Origin: a virus
Length of the DNA stretch: 25,117 bases
Reading direction: 5' to 3' (one strand)
IMG/VR virus record: IMGVR_UViG_3300017714_002608
Coordinates: 1 to 25,117 of that record
Shown piece after piece: positions 5,769-12,621 of the stretch. The number at the start of each line of letters is the position of its first letter. The first letter of the stretch is position 1. The position numbers and the translations under genes are program-made. The notes under the pieces were generated by a model. It ran no database searches. It was not told where the DNA came from and saw only the letters and a list, made by a program, of their open reading frames with translations.

Positions 5769-5984
5769 CTACCTTTTACTAATCGTAAAACTTAATTCAA
5801 AATTAAACTGTATCTCCCGCTTAAGAAGAGAGATAATCTTGCCAAACTTCAACCCAAATGTTTTAGGTTCTGGCACATCCCTCCTGCTGCGGTGCCGCAA
5901 CATTAACTCAAATCCTCTATTAATTTCAGAAGATTCTTCTGGTTTATTTAGATAACTTTTTCCTTCTTCCTGGTTTTTTGTCAT
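5769..5984 (-). CDS. Conserved small basic phage protein
   Basis: A 71-aa protein. I chose the ATG at 5984 because it has a good GGAG (CTTGGAGATACAGC) before it; it overlaps the upstream gene by 41 bases. The conserved part is NRGFELMLRHRSRRDVPEPKTFGLKFGKIISLLKREIQFNFELSF (from residue 22), with an Arg-rich stretch then alternating hydrophobic strands. Similar short proteins (RGFELMLR-R-S-R-R-x-V-P-E) occur in other cyanophages in this neighbourhood, from memory. Function unknown. Confidence 0.7.
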   Translation of the reverse strand: MTKNQEEGKSYLNKPEESSEINRGFELMLRHRSRRDVPEPKTFGLKFGKIISLLKREIQFNFELSFTISKR

Positions 5985-6324
5985 TGCTGTATCTCCAAGC
6001 GTCTTCAAGAATACCATAAAGATATTCTTTTATTTTTCTTGCTTGTGGTTTTGGAATGTGACCGTAACCTTCTCGCAATTGCTTGTGAGTATCGTCTTGA
6101 CCACCCTGAAGATATCCTTCAAGATCCAGAATCAACAAATTAATTTCTGCTGCCGTTTTACTTTCGATAAAATCATCAGCATGTCGGCGTTTTGCATTAT
6201 ATATTTTTAGATAGTCATACATTTTAAGTACAAACTTACCTTCAAAGGCAAAATCGATTGCTTTCTCTACGTCGTAGTAGAGTGTAACAAACTCAACGTC
6301 CTCTTCCATTAGTGCAGAAACCAT
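5944..6324 (-). CDS. Conserved helical hypothetical protein
   Basis: A 126-aa protein if the ATG at 6324 is used; a second ATG at 6309 (MEEDVEF) would give 121 aa. Composition is helical throughout: DVEKAIDFAFEGKFVLKMYDYLKIYNAKRRHADDF, then INLLILDLEGYLQGG, then KEYLYGILEDAWRYSNDK, and a basic end GRRKKLSK. It lies just downstream of the carbamoyltransferase at 6339 and overlaps the next gene. I recognise it as a recurrent cyanophage protein but no function is known to me. Confidence 0.68.
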   Translation of the reverse strand: MVSALMEEDVEFVTLYYDVEKAIDFAFEGKFVLKMYDYLKIYNAKRRHADDFIESKTAAEINLLILDLEGYLQGGQDDTHKQLREGYGHIPKPQARKIKEYLYGILEDAWRYSNDKKPGRRKKLSK

Positions 6325-6338
6325 TGTAAAATTATATA

Positions 6339-7994
6339 TCAAAGATTGGATTTAAACAACCTCTTATTCTCAAAAAACCATAAGTAATCGAGCAAAGAGG
6401 AGCATAATGTATTCAGAGCATCCTCTGGCGCTTCTACCAAAGGTTCACCTGCTAAATTAAAACTTGTGTTTAGTAAGATACCATGCCCTGTTATATTTTT
6501 AAACTCTAGGAGAAGGTCATGTAAGAAATGATCTGAATTTACGGTTTGAATTCTACAAGTACCATCAACATGAGTTACACCAGGAATTATATCAGATATC
6601 ACAGGAAAGCAAGATGTCATGTGTGGATTTGGAATTACATTGTCAAAGTATAAGTGAGCATCAGACTCTAGAACCATAGCAGCAAAGGGTCTATACCACT
6701 CCCTCTTCTTTATCTTGTTCACTATGTCCTTTGCCTCTGGATTAAGAGCATTGAATAGTATAGATCTATTTCCCAATGCCCTCTGACCCGCCTCTGCCTG
6801 CCCGTAGAAGACCGCTACAGATCGATTCTTAGATAAGAGTATAGCAACATCTTTTATCGATGCTCTAATGACTTTACAGTCTTTGTGTGCAACTGGGGCA
6901 TGATGAAGAACTCCATGATAACTCGTAGTTACTTCAGGATAAATCTTCATGTCTTTAGTTTTGCATCGATATGTATATAAGCAAGTACCAATTGACAAAT
7001 TGCTATCATCACATACAGGATCAAAATAAAAATTTATATCAGGATATTTTTGCAACAACTCATAATTGGTGATGATATTCATAGCATATCCACCACTGAT
7101 ACAAACATTTTTTATACCAGTAAGGGAGACATACTTATCAACAATGTCTATGACTTGCTCTTGACACTGGCGTTGAACTTCATGACAAAAATTAGCAAAT
7201 GGTTGATAATTATCCTCAGTCATTTGTAACATACTGGATGAATCATATGCCTCTGTAAACAGTTGTCTCAACAGTTTAGGATAGTCCTTAAAGTATTGTT
7301 TTATATTCTTATAAACATCCTCACCCCTCAAGTTAAAGTTTGGAATTGATTTACCATATGAAGACAGTCCCATTGCCTTGCCACAATTATCTGGGTCAGA
7401 TCCTATCGCTATTGCAGCACAATTATAAAGATTACCAATATCTATTAGTCCATGATAAATTTTATGCATCTCAAAATCAACATCCTGCTTCGTCTTCATG
7501 CATACACTAGTATTATCATCAAGTTTAGACATGTATCTTTTATATAATGGTTTAAATCTATGTGGATATGAAACCTCATAAACACTAGTGCATTCATATG
7601 CCTCTACGGGTTTATTATCCACACCTCTAAGAAAAGCTCCCGCAGAATCAATAGTTATCACTAAAGATTTTTTAAACCCACTAGCATAAAAAGCATGTGC
7701 TGCATGAAATAAATGATGATGACCTTCAGGTTCCACCATAGTACAACTTGGTGCATAACTCAGAAGTTCATAATCTTGTCTAATCTTTACCTCTTTAGAT
7801 TCACCATTAGAAAAAAGTAAGTAATCAAGATCATAAAATAAATTATTTTTCCTTGCTACCTCTATCAATACATCATAATTGTTGTCATGTTTTACTTTAG
7901 TATATCTCTCAGACTTAAAATAAGTATCAACCACACCATCCTTTACGACACATAGTGATGCATCATGGCTACTACTTATACTCATTATTTTCAT
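6339..7994 (-). CDS. Carbamoyltransferase (NodU/TobZ/CmcH family), full length
   Basis: A 551-aa protein with both domains. The Kae1-like N-terminal domain shows SHDASLC (9-15), SERYTKVKHD (28-37), the metal-binding HHxxHAA motif as HHLFHAA (93-99), ITIDSAG (113-119) and CISGGYAMN (298-306). The YrdC-like C-terminal domain shows GQAEAGQRALGNRSI (398-412), KREWYRPFA (430-438), HVDGTCRIQTV (475-485) and NTSFNLAGEPLV (509-520). Family members move a carbamoyl group from carbamoyl phosphate through carbamoyl-AMP to a sugar hydroxyl. It differs from the 16955 copy by Gln for Pro in GQRALG. It is not contiguous with the sugar cassette, being separated by a virion gene, and its 5' end abuts the divergent bilin reductase. 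Acceptor unknown. Confidence 0.93.
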   Translation of the reverse strand: MKIMSISSSHDASLCVVKDGVVDTYFKSERYTKVKHDNNYDVLIEVARKNNLFYDLDYLLFSNGESKEVKIRQDYELLSYAPSCTMVEPEGHHHLFHAAHAFYASGFKKSLVITIDSAGAFLRGVDNKPVEAYECTSVYEVSYPHRFKPLYKRYMSKLDDNTSVCMKTKQDVDFEMHKIYHGLIDIGNLYNCAAIAIGSDPDNCGKAMGLSSYGKSIPNFNLRGEDVYKNIKQYFKDYPKLLRQLFTEAYDSSSMLQMTEDNYQPFANFCHEVQRQCQEQVIDIVDKYVSLTGIKNVCISGGYAMNIITNYELLQKYPDINFYFDPVCDDSNLSIGTCLYTYRCKTKDMKIYPEVTTSYHGVLHHAPVAHKDCKVIRASIKDVAILLSKNRSVAVFYGQAEAGQRALGNRSILFNALNPEAKDIVNKIKKREWYRPFAAMVLESDAHLYFDNVIPNPHMTSCFPVISDIIPGVTHVDGTCRIQTVNSDHFLHDLLLEFKNITGHGILLNTSFNLAGEPLVEAPEDALNTLCSSLLDYLWFFENKRLFKSNL

Positions 7995-7995
7995 A

Positions 7996-8002
7996 CTAAA
8001 TA
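7996..8002 (+). promoter_or_regulatory. Possible late-type promoter box before the bilin reductase
   Basis: CTAAATA, one base from the T4-type late box NATAAATA, lies 20 bases before the ATG at 8023 in the short divergent gap. No convincing sigma70 promoter is visible on this strand. Weak call. Confidence 0.25.
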
Positions 8003-8022
8003 CCTATTATTGAATACTTGTG

Positions 8023-8670
8023 ATGGAAGTAAGGGATAAATTATTTGAGATATATGGTGACCTAACTCCTGTCGAACTTCCTAATTGGTTATCCCCTACC
8101 ATAGAAGATAAGAAATCTTGTATAAAATCATATGTATGGAGGACTGATCGTCTCCGCAGAATAAGACTTTGTGAGTTGCACATATCTGGAAAGTTTATTG
8201 CCGAGTCTCTTGTTATATATCCAGACTTCCAATATGAAGCGCCAATATTTGGAACGGAATATGTAAAATGTGGTAGCGTAAAATATTTTGGTACAATTGA
8301 TTTTCACCCACTAAAGGGTGGCAATAATTATCAAGAAAAGTATATCATACCATACCTAGGAGATCAACAAGATAGAATAAAAAATAAATCAAAAATTTAT
8401 GATTTAGATACATACTTCTCAAAAAAACTCTGGATCAAATCAGATCAACAAGATTTTTATGGAGAGTACATAGATAAATTAGATTTATATCTCACAAGAT
8501 ATAAAGAATGCATAAAAAAATGTGAGCAAAATCATACTGCTCACATCTTCCAAAAAGGTTATGATCACCACCTATCATACACAGATCCTGCATACGGAAT
8601 TATAAAGTCATACTATACAAAGGAATTTGCTAGAAAATATATCAACAACTTCTTATTTGACCTTGCCTAG
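8023..8670 (+). CDS. Ferredoxin-dependent bilin reductase (PebB/PebS/HY2 family)
   Basis: A 215-aa protein; cyanobacterial and phage bilin reductases are about 230-250 aa. It reduces a biliverdin-type tetrapyrrole using ferredoxin electrons to make a phycobilin. The family pattern is visible: SYVWRTDRLRRIRLCELH (36-53), YPDFQYEAPIFGTEYV (66-81), IDFHP (92-96) and the C-terminal YTDPAYGIIKSYYTKEFARKYINNFLF (from 186). Asp93 and Asp188 fall where the two catalytic aspartates of PebS lie, by memory alignment. The N-terminal half reads more like PebB/HY2 than PcyA, but the product cannot be fixed. It is one of only two plus-strand genes. There is no clear ribosome-binding site; a GTG one codon upstream is possible. 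The stop shares CTAG with the converging gene. Confidence 0.88.
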   Translation: MEVRDKLFEIYGDLTPVELPNWLSPTIEDKKSCIKSYVWRTDRLRRIRLCELHISGKFIAESLVIYPDFQYEAPIFGTEYVKCGSVKYFGTIDFHPLKGGNNYQEKYIIPYLGDQQDRIKNKSKIYDLDTYFSKKLWIKSDQQDFYGEYIDKLDLYLTRYKECIKKCEQNHTAHIFQKGYDHHLSYTDPAYGIIKSYYTKEFARKYINNFLFDLA

Positions 8671-8900
8671 ACAAGTTTTTGTTCTCGGAGATACTTTACA
8701 GTCTCAGTACATCCACCAATAGTCTTATCATCTACGAGAACTTGTGGGAACGTAGTTCCTCTACCAAACTTCTCGTAGAATTCTTGCCGATCATAATCAC
8801 GATCAAGTTTATATACAACATACTTTACTTCAGCAAGTTGCATGACTTGCTCGACCTTTGTGCAGTAAGGACAAAAGTCTTTGGAATAAACAGTGAACAT
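8667..8900 (-). CDS. Glutaredoxin (CPYC type)
   Basis: A 77-aa protein with the complete glutaredoxin pattern: MFTVYSKDFCPYC (Cys10 and Cys13), TTFPQV with the cis-proline (about 51-56), and GGCTET (glutathione-binding GG and following residues, about 63-68). It reduces disulfides with glutathione and may supply electrons to a phage ribonucleotide reductase. I chose the ATG at 8900 rather than an upstream in-frame start because that start lies inside the virion gene before it. It follows that gene by seven bases. Its stop codon and that of the converging bilin reductase overlap in one CTAG. Confidence 0.94.
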   Translation of the reverse strand: MFTVYSKDFCPYCTKVEQVMQLAEVKYVVYKLDRDYDRQEFYEKFGRGTTFPQVLVDDKTIGGCTETVKYLREQKLV

Positions 8901-8907
8901 AGTAAAA

Positions 8908-10488
8908 TTAGATTCCGAATACGATCCACCCGTTGGATGCATCAGTGTAAATTAATTCAAAAGATGCTCCTTCAGTCTCTACTGTGAGATCAGAAGCATC
9001 TCCCATAATATTACTACCATTTCTATTAACGGTCAAGGTATTGGCGTCAGCAGCCTTCTTATAATCAATAATCCTAACCTTATCTCCTTGAGTAGGAGAT
9101 GATGGCAAGGTTAAAGTCCAGGTTCCACCAGACATGTCAGCAAAAACTGTAGTGAATGAATCAATAGTTGTATTATTACTCAGTGTTCTGAAGTTTTTAT
9201 CAACACCAAGAGCAGGCATCCATCGGGTAAGAGATGAGTTCCATACCTCAAGGTCACCTGTTACGGTATTACCTCTAAGTTGAGGAGTTGTAACTGTACC
9301 AACACCAATTTGACCCTTAATAAGCAGATCACCATTCGCTGCAATGTTACCACCTGCCATAACAGCAGTGGTTGCTGCACCAATTATAACCTGAGTTTGA
9401 GTGGCTCCAGTACCCACACGACCGATGGTTGCAATACCACTAGTACCATTACTCAGATCAATTTGATTTCCTATAATAGTATCGGCGGAGTAAACGTATC
9501 TCCACTTCTTACCGTCTTGACCTAAATCAAATGAATTAGTTGTGCCAGGAGTAACGTTAGAGTTAACATTAGCATCAAGAACAACTGCGTTCTCAGTACC
9601 AACACCAGTGTTAACTGTACCACCTTGGAAGGTTACTGTACCTGTAAACGTAGATACCCCAATAACCCCAAGGTTCTGCTGAACAGTAAGGTCATCAGTT
9701 ATATTAACATCAGTAAGTTCTGTACTACCAACTACCTTCAGAGACTTGCCTGCAGGACTAGTAACACCAATAGATACTGCTCCCTTCACATAAGCATCTT
9801 GAGATTGCAGTGTCGCGCCAATGCCAACGTCTCCACTAAAGGCAGTAAAGTTCTCATAAAATCCGCTGAGAACAAAGTTTACCATCGGCTCAGAAGATCT
9901 GATGTAGATAACATCTCCACCAGATGCTCTTAAATCAACTCTAGAGTGAGTAGATCCCCGCTCTACAATGTAATTGTACTCAAGATAGTCTGTTGCAGTT
10001 GTTCCAAGACCAACTCTGACCTTAGTATCGAATGATCCTCTATTACAAACAAACAGATTACCTTTGAACTGCTTATAGTCTGTAGGAATAGTGAATAGTA
10101 AGGTACTGTTGTTGGCATTTGCCGCAGAGAATCCTTGTGCAAGGAATCCAGCATCCTCTCTATCCTCAGTCTCTGTGCCGAGAAGAGTAAACGTTACGCT
10201 AGTATGATCAGCACGTACAATTACACTCTCACCATCAGCAAAATATATAGTATCAGACTCAAAGTATTCATTAGGAGCAAGCATCCTATCAAATACAATA
10301 TACCCCTTAGTGACATCAAAGTCAGATGCAGTACCCGTAGAGAGTCCTACGCGAAACTTAATTTCACTACTGGTTTGATTCGTTATATATACTTTACTTT
10401 CAACCAACTTGCCAGCGGGAGCGGTGTACAATACTTCGTTTTTTCCCGCTAAGGATGGTGTTATTATTGCTAATGATCCAGAAGCCAT
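8908..10488 (-). CDS. Virion structural protein, probably fibre or baseplate-attached
   Basis: A 526-aa protein rich in Thr, Gly, Ser, Val and Asn. Two similar beta-rich units open it: VLYTAPAGKLVESKVYITN...KFRVGLSTG (about 19-105) and LLFTIPTDYKQFKGNLFVCN...KVRVGLGTT (about 130-210), an internal duplication. The middle (about 220-420) is a repetitive GIG/GVG/TGTVT beta region with VGIG-type turns and FDLGQDGKKWRYVYSADTI, typical of long phage fibres. The last about 75 residues (TLTLPSSPTQGDKVRIIDY...GDASDLTVETEG...NGWIVFGI) recur at the end of the protein at 24502. A late box precedes it at 10522. It very probably forms part of the particle; the exact position is not known. Confidence 0.82.
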   Translation of the reverse strand: MASGSLAIITPSLAGKNEVLYTAPAGKLVESKVYITNQTSSEIKFRVGLSTGTASDFDVTKGYIVFDRMLAPNEYFESDTIYFADGESVIVRADHTSVTFTLLGTETEDREDAGFLAQGFSAANANNSTLLFTIPTDYKQFKGNLFVCNRGSFDTKVRVGLGTTATDYLEYNYIVERGSTHSRVDLRASGGDVIYIRSSEPMVNFVLSGFYENFTAFSGDVGIGATLQSQDAYVKGAVSIGVTSPAGKSLKVVGSTELTDVNITDDLTVQQNLGVIGVSTFTGTVTFQGGTVNTGVGTENAVVLDANVNSNVTPGTTNSFDLGQDGKKWRYVYSADTIIGNQIDLSNGTSGIATIGRVGTGATQTQVIIGAATTAVMAGGNIAANGDLLIKGQIGVGTVTTPQLRGNTVTGDLEVWNSSLTRWMPALGVDKNFRTLSNNTTIDSFTTVFADMSGGTWTLTLPSSPTQGDKVRIIDYKKAADANTLTVNRNGSNIMGDASDLTVETEGASFELIYTDASNGWIVFGI

Positions 10489-10509
10489 CGCGTTATATCC
10501 TGAAAGTTA

Positions 10510-10538
10510 TTGCAGTAATATTATTTATTTGATATAAT
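10510..10538 (+). promoter_or_regulatory. Possible sigma70-like promoter for hldD
   Basis: TTGCAG (10510-10515), 17 bases and TATAAT (10533-10538), 15 bases before the ATG at 10554. The -10 is perfect; the -35 matches only in TTG. It interleaves with the late box on the other strand. Confidence 0.45.
10522..10529 (-). promoter_or_regulatory. T4-type late promoter box
   Basis: AATAAATA on the minus strand, 34 bases upstream of the virion gene starting at 10488. It fits the NATAAATA late-promoter form of T4-like cyanophages. Confidence 0.65.
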
Positions 10539-10553
10539 ATTAAACAAAAAGAC

Positions 10554-11357
10554 ATGATCATTTTAACTGGGTCCTCTGGATTCATTGGTAGACATTTTGC
10601 AGAGAGACTAAAAGATGATGTAATGTTAGTAGACCAAGAAGATGCTTGGAGACTATTTAGAGATTTTGACGAGTGGAATAAAGTAGATCTAGTTATTCAT
10701 CAAGGTGCAATATCTTCTACTACAGAAAAAGATTTACAAAAATTGTGGCACTTTAATGTAGGATTCTCATGTGCTCTCTTAAATAAAGCGATTGTATATG
10801 AGTTCCCAATTAAGTATGCATCGTCCGCATCAGTCTATGGGAATCAAAGCGTATATCAAAAATCTAAAACCTACAATCCTCTCAATCAATATGCAATCTC
10901 AAAGTTGCAGATAGATTATACTGTTATGGATAACATAGATCAGTTCTCCTTAGTTCAAGGATTCAGATACTTTAATGTGTATGGAAGTGGAGAAGAAGGT
11001 AAAGGCAATCAAGCAAGTCCAGTAAGTAAATTCACTAAAGAAGTTAAAGAAACTGGAGAATTAAATTTATTTAGTGGATCTAATAAATTCCTAAGAGATT
11101 TTATATGTGTAGATGATGTTGTAGATATTGTTCTGCACAACAATGCAGGTAGTGGCATTTATGATCTCGGCACTGGATCTCCAGTATCATTCCAGCACAT
11201 TGCAGAACTGGTAACAAAAAAAGAGGGTGGCAAAATTAATACCATCCCATTTCCTGATCACTTGAAGGGCAAATATCAGTCCTACACATGTGCAGATATG
11301 TCATGGGCAGGACAATATAAATTTAAGACTGTTGAGGAATATCTACAAGTAAATTAA
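10554..11357 (+). CDS. hldD: ADP-L-glycero-D-manno-heptose 6-epimerase (HldD-like)
   Basis: A 267-aa short-chain-type epimerase; cellular HldD is about 310 aa. HldD converts ADP-D-glycero-beta-D-manno-heptose to the L-glycero form, the donor used in LPS core synthesis. Visible are the nucleotide-binding GSSGFIG (6-12), SSASVYG (90-96), catalytic Y113xxxK117 (YAISK), RYFNVYG (138-144), GKGNQAS (149-155, where HldD has its second catalytic lysine), RDFICVDD (181-188) and the HldD-like IPFPDHLKGKYQSYTCAD (231-248). The last stretch separates HldD from general UDP-sugar epimerases. It is alone on the plus strand and converges on the sugar operon, overlapping its last gene by 35 bases. It is shortened mostly in loops before and after the Tyr-Lys pair. 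Confidence 0.86.
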   Translation: MIILTGSSGFIGRHFAERLKDDVMLVDQEDAWRLFRDFDEWNKVDLVIHQGAISSTTEKDLQKLWHFNVGFSCALLNKAIVYEFPIKYASSASVYGNQSVYQKSKTYNPLNQYAISKLQIDYTVMDNIDQFSLVQGFRYFNVYGSGEEGKGNQASPVSKFTKEVKETGELNLFSGSNKFLRDFICVDDVVDIVLHNNAGSGIYDLGTGSPVSFQHIAELVTKKEGGKINTIPFPDHLKGKYQSYTCADMSWAGQYKFKTVEEYLQVN

Positions 11358-11937
11358 AACTAACTGTTCTACGCTCTGAAATACATTTTTGTTTGACCAC
11401 CCAATGCATCAGTTTACTATCAAACAAAAATGTTTTACCATTAACTTGTTCTGGTCTGTGATGCTCATTGTTCCAAATAAATTCCAAAGAATGTAAATCA
11501 TACCAGTCAGATTCCTTTGGCAAATCTAAAATAGTAATCCCCGATATATGCCCTGCATGGTCATGTGGAGGGGTATAATTATTTTCATAGTATCTATTTA
11601 CCCAGGCATCAACAAATAAATCAGAAAACTGAGAGGTATTAAAGTATACTTGTGCGCTGTCAACATTATGTACTTTTAAATACTCTACCGCAGCACCAGC
11701 GATAAACTTTGTAAATCCAATATCATCCAGTTGTTGACCAGTCATGTATATAATTTCAAATCCTCTAGACAACAAGTCAGGAAAACCCTCAACCTTACTG
11801 TACTTGGAAGAGCAAATATCTTTAGTCTCCTGATTCATATCATCAACAAAAGTATTAAACTTCCTGAGAACATTATCAGGACACATGCATTCTAAAATGT
11901 ATGGACCAAAAGGTCTTGTCAAGTCAATATCGTACAT
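11323..11937 (-). CDS. Putative Fe(II)/2-oxoglutarate oxygenase
   Basis: A 204-aa protein. The metal-binding region reads YTPPHDHAGHISGITIL (121-137), with His125 and His127 where HxD/HxH is expected and the PPHxHxGxxSG form of the 2OG-FeII_Oxy_5 type. The distal His is in LFDSKLMHWV (His178) and the 2-oxoglutarate Arg is in ERRTVSFNLLV (Arg189 or 190). An HxH instead of HxD facial triad is unusual but occurs in this phage group. It is the last gene of the minus-strand sugar operon, starting as TAATG with the cupin gene, so it was probably recruited to hydroxylate or otherwise oxidise the product of that pathway. Substrate unknown. Confidence 0.72.
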   Translation of the reverse strand: MYDIDLTRPFGPYILECMCPDNVLRKFNTFVDDMNQETKDICSSKYSKVEGFPDLLSRGFEIIYMTGQQLDDIGFTKFIAGAAVEYLKVHNVDSAQVYFNTSQFSDLFVDAWVNRYYENNYTPPHDHAGHISGITILDLPKESDWYDLHSLEFIWNNEHHRPEQVNGKTFLFDSKLMHWVVKQKCISERRTVSFNLLVDIPQQS

Positions 11938-12290
11938 TAATCACCTTTAATAATTCTATAACTATCAGAATCAAAATGTTCAGTAGAGAATTCAAATAGT
12001 TCTGAATCTTCTAATGCAACCATTTGATGCTTCAATCCAACTGGGATATGAAATTTATCTCCAGGTTCTAAGACAAGTAGATCAGCAGTTGCTAGATCAT
12101 TATCCCATCCATGATACACAGATAACAATCCACTTTGAAGATAAAATGTTTCATCCTTCACTTTATGATAATGCCAAGAGCATCTAAAACCTTTCTTAAA
12201 GAATAAAAGTTTGCCACAATAATCTTCGGTATTACAAATCCACTTCTCATATCCCCAACCCTTAGGAACATATTTAATTGAAGAAGTCAT
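11937..12290 (-). CDS. Single-domain cupin (sugar-phosphate isomerase type)
   Basis: A 117-aa protein starting MTSSIKYVPKGWGYEKWI. The first cupin motif is WHYHKVKDETFYLQSG (39-54), with metal ligands His40, His42 and Glu47; the second is LEPGDKFHIPVGLKHQM (74-90), with His88. The PKGWGYE opening plus KDETFY is typical of small mannose-6-phosphate isomerase-like cupins found in capsule and LPS clusters. It could isomerise a sugar phosphate or bind a sugar nucleotide. The ATG at 12290 overlaps the end of the phosphatase gene by 17 bases. It forms TAATG with the next gene. Fold is firm; reaction is not. Confidence 0.8.
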   Translation of the reverse strand: MTSSIKYVPKGWGYEKWICNTEDYCGKLLFFKKGFRCSWHYHKVKDETFYLQSGLLSVYHGWDNDLATADLLVLEPGDKFHIPVGLKHQMVALEDSELFEFSTEHFDSDSYRIIKGD

Positions 12291-12621
12291 TAGAATTAAC
12301 CGCTTTATCATCTATGTAGTAATCAGCAGAGGGTTTACCCATAATAAGTTCGTGATACTTACATCCCCACATCTTTAACTGACACTTGGTAAGTTCTTCC
12401 CAACGATGACCAGCAAGAGTAGCATTTCCCTTGTATGTCCCCATACCTCTTGCAGTAAAGTATTTAATATAATGACCTTCATCATAAAGTTTATTTACTG
12501 CTTCAATATTTTTTGTGATTGGAGAAGATGCCTCATACTTACATGTCTTACATAGACTGTCCTGCTCAGCAATTACACCATCAATATCAACAACATATGT
12601 TTTAGATTCAAATACTGTCAT
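12274..12621 (-). CDS. HAD-type phosphatase, capsule-biosynthesis-like
   Basis: A 115-aa minimal HAD phosphatase. Motif I is VVDIDGVIA (Asp12 nucleophile, Asp14 acid), motif II is YFTAR (Thr56), motif III lysine is in MGKPSA (Lys96) and motif IV is YYIDDKA (Asp104, Asp105). PITKNIEAVNKLYDEGH is the usual helix between I and II. Small HADs of this type sit in polysaccharide and heptose clusters. It may supply the GmhB step (D-glycero-D-manno-heptose bisphosphate to 1-phosphate), but it is shorter than GmhB (about 190 aa) and lacks an obvious zinc site; Cys24 and Cys27 form one CxxC only. The start overlaps the upstream stop as ATGA. Confidence 0.8.
   Translation of the reverse strand: MTVFESKTYVVDIDGVIAEQDSLCKTCKYEASSPITKNIEAVNKLYDEGHYIKYFTARGMGTYKGNATLAGHRWEELTKCQLKMWGCKYHELIMGKPSADYYIDDKAVNSNDFFN

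Noticed and set aside
9300-9760. Repeated GVG/TGT coding stretches as a DNA repeat or CRISPR
   Set aside because: No equal-length repeats or spacers; this is the beta-repeat region of a fibre protein.
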